From contig CALRHW010000001.1 in the NCBI GenBank assembly GCA_943359555.1, forward strand, positions 4,727-68,726: 64,000 nt of DNA. The letters are read 5' to 3'. The stretch's first letter is position 1. Every line of letters begins with the position of its first letter. The stretch is from Parcubacteria group bacterium. Its GTDB lineage: Bacteria > Patescibacteriota > Minisyncoccia > Phycocordibacterales > CALRHW01. This document shows, piece after piece, positions 7,499 through 16,958 of the stretch. A program made the position numbers and the translations under genes. Below the pieces are notes generated by a model, which made no database searches, was not told the DNA's origin, and was given only the letters and a program-made list of their open reading frames with translations.

Positions 7499-8587
7499 TT
7501 AAAAACCTATTTCCTCCAATTTTTTAAGATGCGGTTCAAGATCAGGGTGTTGCGGAATATATTCTCGCTCAATCATTTCTGCAACTCGCATACTTGGATT
7601 CTGCTTGTCCTCGTCGTGTTGGCGTTGCCAATCAGCGAGAATATCAGGATATTTTTCTTTTAGAATACCGAGCAAACGAATCATCAACGGCAAGGAAATT
7701 TTATATTTCTCTATCGCTTGAGCTTTTGCCTTTTCTTCATAATCAGGAGCTTTGTAATCAAGCGGTTCAAATTTCCTTGCCGTAAGAGCAGTTTTCAAAC
7801 TGATAATGTCTTGAGGAAGTCCATATCTACTACCAGCATTTTTTAGGTGATAATCGAGAACAGAAAATCCTTGTTCTTTATCATACATAAAATTGGAGGG
7901 CTTTGGGTCAATAACAAGTCCTTTGGCATCAAGTTCTCGAACCGTATCAATAAGTTGAATTATATTTTCGTCAGAATATTCTGGCGCTTCTTCTGGTGTA
8001 AAATTTGTTACATCAGTACCAGACAATAATTCCATAACGACAACGCCGTCCTCAAAGGAATAACTTACAAGTTGTGAAGTATGTGGAATACCTTTTGCTC
8101 GAATCAACGGCTTTATTTCAAAATTCGCCTGTGTAATACTTCGAGAAAATTTGGCGGCATAAGTTTTCCCATCTACCTCAAGACGAAACGCAGATCCGTT
8201 ACTTCCAGAGCCAAGATATTCAGGAAGTTCTTTGAAATTTCCTTGCGCTATTTTTGCTTTTAATTCTACTACTGCTGGTTGAAATTTCTCTTTATATGTT
8301 TTGATATTTTCTTCAATAAAAGAGGTTTCCAGTTTTCTTTCTTGGCGCAAGAAATTGACATAAGATTTTTTATGTTTTTGAATTAGAGAAACAAGCTCCT
8401 CCGGTAAATCCGGTGGCAAATTGTTTAAGTCCTTTATTTGAGAAAGTTCCGCAGAATATTTTAATATTTGAGCTTGATCTTCGGAAAAGTTTTCTACACC
8501 TTTATCAGCAAAAATTTCCGCTTGCGCCTGCAAGCGTTCCTGTGATTTCTCTTCTGGATTAAATTGTGGTGCGCCTTCAAATTTCAT
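7499..8587 (-). CDS. Protein-kinase-like (aminoglycoside phosphotransferase/RIO-like fold) protein with altered catalytic motifs
   Basis: The 362-aa protein has an N-terminal helical region (about 1-115), then a kinase-like core. LGSGSNGSAFRLEVDGKTYAAKF (residues 125-147) is a glycine-rich loop with the ATP-binding Lys at about 146. VVVMELLSGTD is the hinge. LVIDPKPSNFMYD (about 224-236) stands where HxDxxxxN is expected, keeping D227, K229 and N232. VLDYH (243-247) replaces DFG. It may phosphorylate a protein or a small molecule. There are no membrane segments. It lies 31 nt downstream of tRNA-Ala, in the same direction. Confidence 0.6.
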   Translation of the reverse strand: MKFEGAPQFNPEEKSQERLQAQAEIFADKGVENFSEDQAQILKYSAELSQIKDLNNLPPDLPEELVSLIQKHKKSYVNFLRQERKLETSFIEENIKTYKEKFQPAVVELKAKIAQGNFKELPEYLGSGSNGSAFRLEVDGKTYAAKFSRSITQANFEIKPLIRAKGIPHTSQLVSYSFEDGVVVMELLSGTDVTNFTPEEAPEYSDENIIQLIDTVRELDAKGLVIDPKPSNFMYDKEQGFSVLDYHLKNAGSRYGLPQDIISLKTALTARKFEPLDYKAPDYEEKAKAQAIEKYKISLPLMIRLLGILKEKYPDILADWQRQHDEDKQNPSMRVAEMIEREYIPQHPDLEPHLKKLEEIGF

Positions 8588-8618
8588 AAACTTTTTCTAA
8601 TTCCGACAATGTTTCGTT

Positions 8619-8694
8619 TGGTGGACCCTATCGGATTCGAACCGATGACCTCCTCATTGCAAATGAGGCGCTCTACCAACTAAGCTAAGGGCCC
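8619..8694 (-). tRNA. tRNA-Ala (anticodon TGC)
   Basis: A complete 76-nt cloverleaf on the minus strand: acceptor stem GGGCCCT with AGGGTCC, containing the G3-T70 pair that marks alanine tRNAs. The anticodon loop TTTGCAA gives TGC, and the T-arm carries GGTTCGAATCC. The discriminator base is A and the 3' CCA is encoded. A strong promoter lies about 36 nt upstream. Confidence 0.97.
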
Positions 8695-8729
8695 TTTAAA
8701 AACAACCGAATTCAATACTAACGCGGTTC

Positions 8730-8758
8730 ATTATATGAAAAAAGCTTTATAAAATCAA
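8730..8758 (-). promoter_or_regulatory. Sigma-70 promoter of tRNA-Ala
   Basis: On the minus strand TTGATT (8758-8753), a 17-nt spacer and TATAAT (8735-8730) form a near-consensus vegetative promoter. The tRNA begins 35 nt after the -10. It has both hexamers, unlike most protein-gene promoters in this window. Confidence 0.75.
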
Positions 8759-8815
8759 GGTGACGTCAAATCAAAAAAGTTTGTAAAAGAGTAGGTGCGA
8801 TTTTTAACAAAAGAA

Positions 8816-8844
8816 AAAGTGGCACCATTTTGGATGTCCACTTT
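8816..8844 (-). terminator. Terminator after the 142-aa membrane protein gene
   Basis: AAAGTGG and CCACTTT form the base of a hairpin, and on the minus strand it is followed by a T-rich tract (TTCTTTTGTT). It begins 15 nt after the stop of the 8860-9288 gene. Confidence 0.55.
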
Positions 8845-8859
8845 AAAGTTAAGTCTCAC

Positions 8860-9288
8860 TTATTTCTGGTAGTCATACCTGTAAGTAAGTCGCCCATGCG
8901 CAACAGTGTTCCTGTTGCCGACCTTCGCTGGAAGAAAATATATCTTTGCATTAAAGTCTGGATACATAACCCCCAAATTTTTGTCGGTGATAGGCAACAA
9001 TGTATCACCATTCAAAACTATAGAACTACCCTTGCGATCAGGTTGAGAACACACATGTTGTGCATCAACAACATACCAAACGGAACATGTTTTCAGAAGC
9101 TCTAAAATGAGCTCAATGTCGGCGTCTTTGGATGCAACCTGCGCCTGATAACGATGAACCTCCTCCTGTAGATTGGCTTTTTTGTAATACAAAGAAACGA
9201 GGCACAAAGCCAAAACCACAAAAATCGATGACGTAATAACAAAGGACAACAAAGACTTACTAAAATACTTAGTTTTCCTAGTTTTCAT
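8860..9288 (-). CDS. Membrane-anchored hypothetical protein (142 aa)
   Basis: The N-terminus is basic (MKTRKTKYFSKS), followed by one membrane helix (about residues 13-34), a short helical stretch and a soluble domain of about 80 residues outside the membrane. Two Cys (in KTCSVWYVV and HVCSQPD) could form a disulfide. I do not recognise the family. A purine-rich AAAAGGGA sits 3 nt before the ATG, one of the few Shine-Dalgarno-like sequences here. It is 144 nt downstream of ddl and has its own terminator. Confidence 0.6.
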   Translation of the reverse strand: MKTRKTKYFSKSLLSFVITSSIFVVLALCLVSLYYKKANLQEEVHRYQAQVASKDADIELILELLKTCSVWYVVDAQHVCSQPDRKGSSIVLNGDTLLPITDKNLGVMYPDFNAKIYFLPAKVGNRNTVAHGRLTYRYDYQK

Positions 9289-9432
9289 AATTCCCTTTTC
9301 TGCCCTACGGAAGTGGGCTGTTTGTGAAAGAACTTTTTTTATTTATTGGATATACACACGTATGTCCAGCGTATATACGGTAATAGAATATGAGGATAAA
9401 GTCAATTTTTTTTATTTTACGATTCTAGTCCC

Positions 9433-10416
9433 CTATTTGTCCCTCATCGCAAGCGTCAGCACGTGATCTAAAAATTCATGAAAATCAATTCCGCCGACTT
9501 TTAGTGATTTTGGTATGAGCGACTCAGATGTAAGTCCTGGCAAGGTATTGGTTTCTAAAATATAAATTCCGTCTGGAGCGACAATAAAATCACTCCGTGA
9601 ATAATGTTTTAATCCGAGAGCTTTGTGTGCGCGAACAGAAAAATCTTGAAGTAACGCTGTTTCTTCTGGCGTAAAATTGCCCGGACATATTTCCTGTGAT
9701 TTTCCGCTGTATTTTGCATCGTAATCAAAAAATTTATTTTCTTGTGGTTTTATAATCTCAATCGGCGAAAGCGTATACACTTCACCGCGAGTCTTTGCAC
9801 TATCCACTACGCCACAAGTAGCTTCCCTTCCCGCGATAAATTCTTCTACTATTACAGAGTCGGCTAGCTCAAAAGCTTTGTCTACACCTTTTGTAAAATT
9901 ATCCCAGTTATCTACGATAGAAACTCCGAGTGATGAACCACCAGTATTTGGTTTTACAACGAGCGGTTTTTTTAAATGAGAAAAAACTCCAAAAAGCCGT
10001 GAGTCGGATTTGTCGTCACGACGAATCACTTCGTGCTTTGCGATTTTTAGGCCTCCTTTTTTAAAAGCTTTTTTTGCAAGGTGCTTGTTCATTCCGATCG
10101 CAGACGCGAGTGCACCAGAGCCAGTGTAAGGCACATTGAACGTGTCCAGTAGCTGTTGCACTTTTCCATCTTCACCAAAATCGCCATGAAGTGCGTTGAA
10201 AATCACGTCTACCTGCGCGAGAATTTTTTCTGGCGAGCGGGCGATGCCGTCAATGTGCCACACTCCCGCTCGGTCAATAAAAATATCTTTCGGTAAATAT
10301 TTTTCTGACGATAAACTTTTCAGCACGTTGCTTCCAGTTTTTAGCGACACTTCGTATTCGCCAGAAGGTCCGCCACGCAGGACACCGACTTTTATTTTTG
10401 ATTTTTGAGAGGTCAT
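9433..10416 (-). CDS. ddl: D-alanine-D-alanine ligase
   Basis: The 327-aa ATP-grasp enzyme begins KVGVLRGGPSGEYEVSLKTG, with HGDFGEDGKVQQLLD and PYTGSGALASAIGMNK in the N-terminal part. KPLVVKPNTGGSSLGVS is the ATP-grasp loop and FIVAPDGIYILETNTLPGLT the metal-binding segment. It makes the D-Ala-D-Ala dipeptide for peptidoglycan in the cytosol, so this cell builds a peptidoglycan wall, in line with the UppP gene at 34366. It is transcribed from its own extended -10, located at the edge of a large inverted repeat. Confidence 0.95.
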   Translation of the reverse strand: MTSQKSKIKVGVLRGGPSGEYEVSLKTGSNVLKSLSSEKYLPKDIFIDRAGVWHIDGIARSPEKILAQVDVIFNALHGDFGEDGKVQQLLDTFNVPYTGSGALASAIGMNKHLAKKAFKKGGLKIAKHEVIRRDDKSDSRLFGVFSHLKKPLVVKPNTGGSSLGVSIVDNWDNFTKGVDKAFELADSVIVEEFIAGREATCGVVDSAKTRGEVYTLSPIEIIKPQENKFFDYDAKYSGKSQEICPGNFTPEETALLQDFSVRAHKALGLKHYSRSDFIVAPDGIYILETNTLPGLTSESLIPKSLKVGGIDFHEFLDHVLTLAMRDK

Positions 10417-10423
10417 GTGGAGT

Positions 10424-10432
10424 ATTATAACA
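10424..10432 (-). promoter_or_regulatory. Extended -10 promoter of ddl
   Basis: TGT TATAAT on the minus strand ends 7 nt before the ddl ATG. There is no -35: that position falls in the arm of the inverted repeat 10432-10544. A leaderless or 1-nt-leader mRNA is predicted. Confidence 0.6.
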
Positions 10433-10544
10433 AACTTTATAAAACATTGTTTGAAAAGACTCGCGCAGGCGCGACGGCGCCGAGCGGAGCAGAAATCGTA
10501 GCAACGATTTACGCGTGCTTTTCAGACGATGTTTTATAAAGTTT
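10432..10544 (-). repeat. Three-way-junction inverted-repeat element between uvrC and ddl
   Basis: The 27-nt arms are 10432-10458 and 10518-10544. They differ at two positions, both of which would be G-U pairs in a plus-strand RNA. The 59-nt interior holds two perfect hairpins: a 5-bp stem with GACG loop (GGCGC and GCGCC), and a 7-bp stem with AGCA loop (AAATCGT and ACGATTT). Read on the minus strand, the linker between them is CTGCTCCGCTC and the stretch after the second hairpin is TGCGCGAGT. These junction sequences recur in the elements at 14566, 46725 and 47660. The element starts 1 nt after the uvrC stop. Confidence 0.75.
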
Positions 10545-10545
10545 A

Positions 10546-11832
10546 TTAGCGTATCTTCCTTTGTAGTTTTCTATGAAAACCTATCGCGAAACGATGAGAT
10601 TCGCTGTTCCCGAGTAAAATGGCACGAGAATGTTTTTGGATGATCTGCTTGTCGCCAAGTATCTCGCGAGCTTTGTGTTTATCATCTTTTACCACCGAAA
10701 CAACCTCTATTTTTAGGCTTTTTTTGTTTAAAACTGCATTTGCTACATTGATTTGAGCTTTTGCACCGTCTACGACTATAAGGCTCGGCAAGGGCCATTC
10801 TGCGTGTGTAAGTCGGCGTGACAAAATTTCTTTCAGCGCGGCAACATCATTTATTCCCGGGTTTATTTTTATTTTAAACTTTCTATATTGGCTTTGTGCT
10901 ACCTCTCCGTCTTCTATCACGGTCATCACTCCCACGACATTTGTTCCAGCTAAGTGTGCGACGTCGTATGCTTCTATGCGGAAACTTTTTGTATTTTCTG
11001 TGACGCTAGAAATTTCTCCACCAAAAGAACTCATCTCATTTTTATCTGCCGTGCCATGTTTTAAAAGTGCAATATCTTGAATATGATTTAAAGCAAAAAT
11101 TGTTCTTTTTACTTCCCCCGCTTTTTCAAATTTTTTCTCGTGCGCGAAACCCTTCATTTGTTTTTCAAGGTTTCGCAAAACTGCACGTTTTTTTCCTTCA
11201 AAAAATAAGCGGAGATTTTTTATTGTTTCACCATATTCTTTTTTTGTCACAGCACCTACGCACACTCCAGAACAAAGTCCTATTTGATAATTAAAACAAG
11301 CGCGCGGAAGTTTCCCTTTTTTCATTTGCACTTCGCTTGGCGTGCATTTTTTGTCACTGTAAGGAAAAATCTTGCGAATAATCCTCATTGCCTCTTTAAG
11401 CTGTGTCCCGTGCGGAAACGGCCCAAACATAAACTTTATTAGATCTTTAGGGAAAATTGATGAGAGACTTCTACCGCGCACGACTACTATTTTAGGAAAA
11501 TCTTCTTTCGTAAAAATTACATAATTAAAACTTTTATTATCTTTTTCTTTTGAATTGTAAGGCGGGTTTAATTTTTTGATTAAATTTGCTTCAAGAATAA
11601 GTGCTTCAAGTACAGAGTCCGTCTGTGTAAAATCCACCTTCTCAAACTCTTGCAACATTTTTAAAATAAGCGGACTTCTGGTATGTGCAATGTCCGTAGA
11701 AAAATAACTCCGCACTCTATCGCGTAGCGAAGTCGCTTTCCCTACATACAAGACACGACCGCGAGGACCTTTAAAAAAATATACTCCCGGCGTTTCTGGT
11801 AATTTTGATAAAAATTTTTGAGGCGTTTTCAT
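10546..11832 (-). CDS. uvrC: Excinuclease ABC subunit C, short form
   Basis: The 428-aa protein has the GIY-YIG nuclease domain (GVYFFKGPRGRVLYVGKATS, residues 17-36), a Cys-containing segment (CFNYQIGLCSGVCVG), the UvrB-binding UVR region around residues 205-235, and the RNase-H-like 5' nuclease domain (DVAHLAGTNVVG, LIVVDGAKAQ, DDKHK, SHRFAIGFHR). It then ends, whereas E. coli-type UvrC (about 610 aa) continues with a tandem helix-hairpin-helix DNA-binding tail. It makes both incisions in nucleotide excision repair. The ATG overlaps the uvrA stop by one base (TAATG) with AAGAAAGG upstream, so translation is coupled. Confidence 0.93.
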   Translation of the reverse strand: MKTPQKFLSKLPETPGVYFFKGPRGRVLYVGKATSLRDRVRSYFSTDIAHTRSPLILKMLQEFEKVDFTQTDSVLEALILEANLIKKLNPPYNSKEKDNKSFNYVIFTKEDFPKIVVVRGRSLSSIFPKDLIKFMFGPFPHGTQLKEAMRIIRKIFPYSDKKCTPSEVQMKKGKLPRACFNYQIGLCSGVCVGAVTKKEYGETIKNLRLFFEGKKRAVLRNLEKQMKGFAHEKKFEKAGEVKRTIFALNHIQDIALLKHGTADKNEMSSFGGEISSVTENTKSFRIEAYDVAHLAGTNVVGVMTVIEDGEVAQSQYRKFKIKINPGINDVAALKEILSRRLTHAEWPLPSLIVVDGAKAQINVANAVLNKKSLKIEVVSVVKDDKHKAREILGDKQIIQKHSRAILLGNSESHRFAIGFHRKLQRKIR

Positions 11833-14477
11833 TAACCTTTCTTTAGAGCTTTTTTAAGATACACACCTGTGTGTGATTTTGGATTATTTGCTATTTCTTC
11901 TGGAGTACCTTTTGCTACTATTTGACCACCACCAAGTCCACCGTTTGGACCGATATCTATTACAAAATCAGAGCTTTTCACAATATCAATGTTGTGTTCA
12001 ATGACCATCACAGTATTGCCTTTATCCACAAGTCTTTGCAAAATCTCTATGAGTTTTTTCACATCTTCATAATGTAGACCGATGGTTGGCTCGTCTAAAA
12101 GATAAATTGTTTTTTGAATATGAGGGCGATAAAGCTCTGAAGAAATTTTTACACGCTGAGCCTCGCCACCAGAAAGTGTTGTCGCCGACTGCCCGAGAGC
12201 TAAATATCCCAGCCCTACTTCAGACATAGTTTTCAACCGATCGTAAATCGCAGGAATATCTTCAAAAAATTCAAGGGCTTCTTCTACGGTCATTTTTAGG
12301 ATTTCGTAAATATTTTTCTTTTTGTATTTTATTTCAAGCGTTTCTTTTGTAAAACGTTTTCCAAAACAAATATCACACGGCACATAAACTGTCGGCAAAA
12401 AATGCATTTCCACTTCTATTACACCATTTCCCTGACATGTTTCGCATCGCCCACCTTTCACATTGAAAGAAAATCTATTTGCTTTCCAACCACGCACACG
12501 CGCTTCTGCAGTCTCTGCAAAAAGCTCGCGGATAAAAGTAAATGAGCCAGTATAAGTCGCTGGATTTGAACGTGGAGTGCGACCGATGGCGCTTTGATCA
12601 ATAAGTATAGAACGACCTAAATATTCTGTGCCAGAAAAAGAGCCGCAATTATAAACATCTGCGGAACGATAACGTCTATCAAAACGCGCTTGCAGATTTT
12701 TATGCACGATTTCATACATAAAAGTCGATTTTCCTGAACCTGAAACTCCTGTCACTGCGACAAGCACACCTAGCGGTATGTCTATATTTAAATTTTTTAT
12801 ATTAAATATTTTTCCTCCACGGATTTTGAGCTCGCCTTTTGGAGAATCGCGACGTTTATCTGGTGTAGCGATAACTTTATCGCCACGCAAATAATCAAGC
12901 GTCACAGAACCAGAAATATTTTTTTTCGCAGTGAGTAAATCTTCAAGATATCCAGACACTACAATTTCCCCGCCGTGCACTCCCGCACCCGGACCAATAT
13001 CCACAATATAATCAGAAGAATAAATAGTGTCTTCATCGTGCTCCACCACAATAATAGTGTTGCCTAAATCGCGTAGATGAAGAAGGGTTTTTATGAGGCG
13101 GTCATTGTCGCGTGGATGCAAACCGATAGTCGGCTCATCAAGCACATAAAGTGCACCGACTAGACCAGACCCAAGCTGAGAAGCTAGACGAATACGCTGA
13201 GCCTCGCCACCAGAAAGAGTGTGCGCACGGCGACTCAAAGTGAGATATTCAATACCCACATTTATCATAAATTGTAAACGCGCCTCTATTTCTTTTATCA
13301 CCACTTTTGAAATATTTTTTTCGCGAGCGGTGAGTTTTACTTTATTGAAAAATTCATTAGCGTCGGCGATTGAAAGTGAGGTAAAATCCACGATACTTTT
13401 TCCGCCGATAAAAACGTGTAGAGATTCTTCACGAAGTCGTGCGCCGTTACACTTTGGACAAGGTTCTGTACCAAAAAAATGCCGTGTGCCGAGTCCGTTA
13501 CATTCTGGACAAGCGCCGTAAGGAGAGTTGAAAGAAAAAAGCCGTGGCTCTATTTCTGGATATGAATAACCATCTTTTGGACAAGCAAATTTTGAAGACA
13601 TTAAAAATTCTTCGCGGTCGGTATTTTTTGGGTCTTCTTTTAATGGCTCTTTTTTCGCCATATCTCTAAAGACGATTTTTACTAGACCGTCGGATTCTTC
13701 AAGCGCCTTTTCAAGAGACTCACTAAGGCGTTCAAGTGCGTCTTTTGGATTATCTCTAAAATCCAAAACATTTATTTGATCTACCATTACGTCAATGTTG
13801 TGTTTTTTGGTTTTTGTGAGAATGATTTGGTCGCGAAGTTTTTTACGAACGCCGTCCACAAGCACCTCAGAATATCCTTTGCCGAGTAAATCATATAGAA
13901 GCTGATAATATTCGCCCTTTCTTCCACGCACCAGCGGAGAAAAAATCTCTGCATAAACAGGAAGACCAAGCTTTTTGTCGCCAGTTTCTTTGTTTTCTTT
14001 TGCAAGCTCGTTTTGTTTCGTCTCAATTTTTTCTAAAATAAAATTTTTTATCTCTTCATTTGAAAGACGCTTGATTTCACTACCACACACGAGACAGTGT
14101 GGCTGACCAATACGAGAATATAAAATTCGCAAATAATCATAGATTTCTGTAATTGTTGCAACAGTAGAGCGCGGATTGGAAGAGCGGGATTTTTGGTCAA
14201 TAGAAATTGCAGGTGAAAGTCCGACGATTTCGTCTACGTCTGGCTTTTGCATTTGTCGCAAAAATTGTCGTGCATAAGAAGAGAGCGACTCCACATATCG
14301 TCGCTGACCCTCGGCAAAAATAGTATCAAAAGCGAGCGACGATTTTCCTGAACCAGACAAGCCAGTAAAAACCGTCATTGTGTTGCGCGGGATTTCTACC
14401 GTAACGTCTTTTAAATTGTGGGTTCGCGCTCCACGCACGATTATCAAATCTTTTTTGTTTTTCTCTTTTGGCTCCAT
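11832..14477 (-). CDS. uvrA: Excinuclease ABC subunit A
   Basis: The 881-aa protein has two ABC ATPase modules: Walker [15 protein letters not shown] and [13 protein letters not shown], signatures [12 protein letters not shown] and [12 protein letters not shown]. The second zinc module is complete (CETC and CDIC). The first reads CPKD where CPxC is usual, followed by CPEC, so one zinc ligand appears to be Asp. UvrA is the damage-recognition dimer of excision repair and loads UvrB. The ATG at 14477 (MEPKEK) is chosen over an upstream start at 14507 because a -10 sits 7 nt before it. Operon: uvrA then uvrC. Confidence 0.95.
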   Translation of the reverse strand: MEPKEKNKKDLIIVRGARTHNLKDVTVEIPRNTMTVFTGLSGSGKSSLAFDTIFAEGQRRYVESLSSYARQFLRQMQKPDVDEIVGLSPAISIDQKSRSSNPRSTVATITEIYDYLRILYSRIGQPHCLVCGSEIKRLSNEEIKNFILEKIETKQNELAKENKETGDKKLGLPVYAEIFSPLVRGRKGEYYQLLYDLLGKGYSEVLVDGVRKKLRDQIILTKTKKHNIDVMVDQINVLDFRDNPKDALERLSESLEKALEESDGLVKIVFRDMAKKEPLKEDPKNTDREEFLMSSKFACPKDGYSYPEIEPRLFSFNSPYGACPECNGLGTRHFFGTEPCPKCNGARLREESLHVFIGGKSIVDFTSLSIADANEFFNKVKLTAREKNISKVVIKEIEARLQFMINVGIEYLTLSRRAHTLSGGEAQRIRLASQLGSGLVGALYVLDEPTIGLHPRDNDRLIKTLLHLRDLGNTIIVVEHDEDTIYSSDYIVDIGPGAGVHGGEIVVSGYLEDLLTAKKNISGSVTLDYLRGDKVIATPDKRRDSPKGELKIRGGKIFNIKNLNIDIPLGVLVAVTGVSGSGKSTFMYEIVHKNLQARFDRRYRSADVYNCGSFSGTEYLGRSILIDQSAIGRTPRSNPATYTGSFTFIRELFAETAEARVRGWKANRFSFNVKGGRCETCQGNGVIEVEMHFLPTVYVPCDICFGKRFTKETLEIKYKKKNIYEILKMTVEEALEFFEDIPAIYDRLKTMSEVGLGYLALGQSATTLSGGEAQRVKISSELYRPHIQKTIYLLDEPTIGLHYEDVKKLIEILQRLVDKGNTVMVIEHNIDIVKSSDFVIDIGPNGGLGGGQIVAKGTPEEIANNPKSHTGVYLKKALKKG

Positions 14478-14484
14478 ATATAGG

Positions 14485-14490
14485 TTTATA
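14485..14490 (-). promoter_or_regulatory. -10 element of uvrA
   Basis: TATAAA on the minus strand ends 7 nt before the ATG at 14477. It supports the MEPKEK start. No LexA-like box was recognised next to it. Confidence 0.45.
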
Positions 14491-14565
14491 GCCCAAGGAC
14501 AAGCCACTGGGTTACGGGTAAACTATAACAGGTGTGAAGGGTTTTTGAAAGAAAACAAAAAAATA

Positions 14566-14705
14566 AGAAATAAGAAATGACCCTTTAAAAAACATTCGCA
14601 GACCGAAAAGCATGGTTTTGCCTAAGGCAAATTTTCGGTCGAGGACGAAGAAAACCTTTCGCTGGAAAGGTTTTCTGTTTTTTCAAAGGGTCATTTCTTA
14701 TTTCT
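14566..14705 (-). repeat. Three-way-junction inverted-repeat element downstream of the double-receiver gene
   Basis: Arms 14566-14594 (29 nt) and 14676-14705 (30 nt) pair along their whole length apart from one bulged base. The interior has two hairpins: a 10-bp one (GAAAACCTTT with AAAGGTTTTC, loop of six) and a longer two-part one (GACCGAAAA with TTTTCGGTC, enclosing TTTGCC TAA GGCAAA). On the minus strand the linker is TTCGTCCTC and the stretch after the second hairpin is TGCGAA. The arm overlaps the stop of the 14704-15483 gene, and the minus-strand exit is T-rich, so it could also act as a terminator. It fills most of the 226-nt gap before uvrA. Confidence 0.75.
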
Positions 14706-15483
14706 ATTTCTTAGTCTCCTCTAAAACCGCCGCGATTTCTTTTACAAGATCATCTAGCACAATAGTAGCCTTTACGAGAAAGCGTGCAGCACCGAGCTGT
14801 TTACCACGATCAAGCTGACTTTGCTGAGAAAAATTGGAAAGAACAATAACTGGCACATTTTTGAGCCGATCAATGATCTTCATTTTTTCAAATACATCAA
14901 AACCATTTATGCCTGGGAGCAAAATATCAAGAAGCAAAATGTCTGGTGTTTCTTTTTCTAAAAGTTTTAGTACATCTTCGCCTGTGGGTGCGTAAAAAAG
15001 TTTACAGCCCTGTTTTGAAAGTTTACGAGATATGAGGTCGCTTAAAAATTGATCGTCTTCCACCCACATTATTTTTTTGCCGACGAGAGGTCCGCCCTCC
15101 ATACCAGATTTTGTGAGTTTTGAAAGATTGGTTTTTATCTTTAGCATTAAATCGTCCAAACTAAGCTGAGCTTTTACGATATAATCTTTTACTCCAAGAT
15201 CTACTGCACGCTTTATTTCTTCTAAATCACCAGAAGGAGAAACCATAATGAGCGGAATCTTTGTGATAGCAGGATTATCCATTTTGGTCTCCAAAATTTT
15301 GTAACCATCGGCTGTGGTTATTTCCATATCTAAAATAATAAGATCTGGTTTATAAAGAGAAATTTGTTCTATTGCAACTGCGCCGTTATTTATAACGAGT
15401 GTTTGGTGTCCGTCTTTTTTTATCCTTTGATTTAATACATCTCCAAAAAAGATATCTTGCTCTATGATAAGAATTTTAGACAT
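14704..15483 (-). CDS. Double-receiver-domain response regulator
   Basis: The 259-aa protein is two receiver domains in tandem with no output domain. Domain 1 (about 1-118) has phospho-Asp 52 in DLIILDMEI, but its acidic pocket is E-Q-D (IIEQD) instead of E-D-D. Domain 2 (about 135-259) has the normal VEDDQF pocket and Asp 186 in DILLLDILLPG, with Lys in FLVKAT. Such proteins relay or integrate phosphate signals. The gene lies 29 nt after the histidine kinase at 15513 and has a TATAAT of its own, so the pair can be expressed together or separately. Confidence 0.88.
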   Translation of the reverse strand: MSKILIIEQDIFFGDVLNQRIKKDGHQTLVINNGAVAIEQISLYKPDLIILDMEITTADGYKILETKMDNPAITKIPLIMVSPSGDLEEIKRAVDLGVKDYIVKAQLSLDDLMLKIKTNLSKLTKSGMEGGPLVGKKIMWVEDDQFLSDLISRKLSKQGCKLFYAPTGEDVLKLLEKETPDILLLDILLPGINGFDVFEKMKIIDRLKNVPVIVLSNFSQQSQLDRGKQLGAARFLVKATIVLDDLVKEIAAVLEETKK

Positions 15484-15495
15484 TCTGGTAGTTAA

Positions 15496-15501
15496 ATTAT
15501 A
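15496..15501 (-). promoter_or_regulatory. -10 element of the double-receiver gene
   Basis: TATAAT on the minus strand ends 12 nt before the ATG at 15483, inside the 29-nt gap after the histidine kinase gene. Confidence 0.45.
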
Positions 15502-15512
15502 TAACGATTAGA

Positions 15513-16934
15513 TTATCTCTGCAACGGAAGTGTAAAGACAAACTTTGTGTTTTGTCCTTCAACACTTTCAAAAGTAATAGTTCCTCCATGACGTTGAACA
15601 ATAGAACGAACAATAAATAACCCAAGCCCAGAGCCCTCAGGATCTCGTTTCATTGCATTTTCTGCTCTAAAAAAGCGTTTGAAAATGTCACCGTGCTGTT
15701 CTTTTGGTATTCCTATTCCATCATCCGCGACAGTTATCAGTGCAAAACTACCTTCTGTCTTTATATCAATTGTGATTGATTTTGTAGTATATTTGATAGC
15801 ATTTTCAATAAGATTTTGTAAGACCGCACGCATTTTTTGTGGATCTACAGAAACTTTTGGCATTCCTGCTTGCTCATTTACTTGGAGTCTGATTCCTTTT
15901 ATTTCAATCTGCGTCTTGAACTCTGCAAGAATATTATTTACTAAATCAAGTAAGTTGATTTCAAAAAAAGAAAAACCCAAACCACCAGATTCTATACGAT
16001 CTACACCAAGCATATCTTTTATAAGATTGATGATGCGCTCGTTACTTTCATAAGCTTTCATCACGAGTGCTTTTTGTTCACTTGAAAGTGTGCCGTCATC
16101 TTCTTTCAGTAAAATATCCAGTGTCCACTTTATCGCAGAAAGTGGCGTACGAAGCTGATGTGCAACGGTAGAAACGAATTCTGATTTTTCTTTATCTAGC
16201 GCTGTAATTTTTTGATTTTCTTCACGAAGCTCAAGATCACGACGGACAAGTGTGCGTGCATAATCATTGTATTCGTTGTTGAGTAAACGCAAACGCTCAG
16301 ATTGAAGTTGCGCTTTACGTTTATCTTCTACGAGCAGGCCTTCTCTGCGTTTAATAAAAGAAGAAAGATATCCAGTGAGAGCTCCTACAATAAAATATAC
16401 GGCTGTAAAAAGAACCGTGGACATCAAGCGCACAATCAGCTCGGCAAAATCAAAAGGGCTTCCATTGTAACCGTAGATTTTTTTCAGATATCCAAAATAA
16501 TCAAGAAAAAGAATACCGTTTACAAAAATAGACGCGATAAAAGCTATCGTAAGTGAACCTAGTACATCAAAAAGTACGATAGATGAGACTATTGGAATGA
16601 AGAAAAAAATCGGCGCCACACTTTTAACTCCACCAGTTAGATGAAGAATAACAAAAAAGAAAACCAGCTCAGAGAAAATCTGACTCACAGCAAGACGATT
16701 GATAGACGTGGAGTCGTTTTGAAGCTCAATCCTTTTGACTCTCCACCAAAACCATAAATTGACTAAAATAAAAGAAAAAAACAAAAACATCATCGTAGTG
16801 ACGGGGAAATAATTGTTGCCAATAGGATCAAGACGAGATAAAAGTCCCATTACAAAGATAGCGGGAGCATAAAACCAGCGCGCAGTAATGAGCCACTTGT
16901 TTGCTTCAAATTTATTATTATGTATCAGTCTCAT
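15513..16934 (-). CDS. Membrane histidine kinase with multi-TM sensor region
   Basis: The 473-aa protein has about six membrane helices in its first 195 residues, a coiled-coil linker (about 200-248), HisKA with FVSTVAHQLRTPLSAIKWTL (His about 259) and HATPase_c with N box VLQNLIENAIKYT, G1 DDGIGIPKEQ and G2 GSGLGLFIVRSIV. The sensor has no large external domain and may sense the membrane or a lipid-soluble signal. I chose the ATG at 16934; a GTG two codons upstream is possible. Its partner is the double-receiver gene just downstream. Confidence 0.9.
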   Translation of the reverse strand: MRLIHNNKFEANKWLITARWFYAPAIFVMGLLSRLDPIGNNYFPVTTMMFLFFSFILVNLWFWWRVKRIELQNDSTSINRLAVSQIFSELVFFFVILHLTGGVKSVAPIFFFIPIVSSIVLFDVLGSLTIAFIASIFVNGILFLDYFGYLKKIYGYNGSPFDFAELIVRLMSTVLFTAVYFIVGALTGYLSSFIKRREGLLVEDKRKAQLQSERLRLLNNEYNDYARTLVRRDLELREENQKITALDKEKSEFVSTVAHQLRTPLSAIKWTLDILLKEDDGTLSSEQKALVMKAYESNERIINLIKDMLGVDRIESGGLGFSFFEINLLDLVNNILAEFKTQIEIKGIRLQVNEQAGMPKVSVDPQKMRAVLQNLIENAIKYTTKSITIDIKTEGSFALITVADDGIGIPKEQHGDIFKRFFRAENAMKRDPEGSGLGLFIVRSIVQRHGGTITFESVEGQNTKFVFTLPLQR

Positions 16935-16958
16935 TGCCACGATAAAAAATTAATTTAA

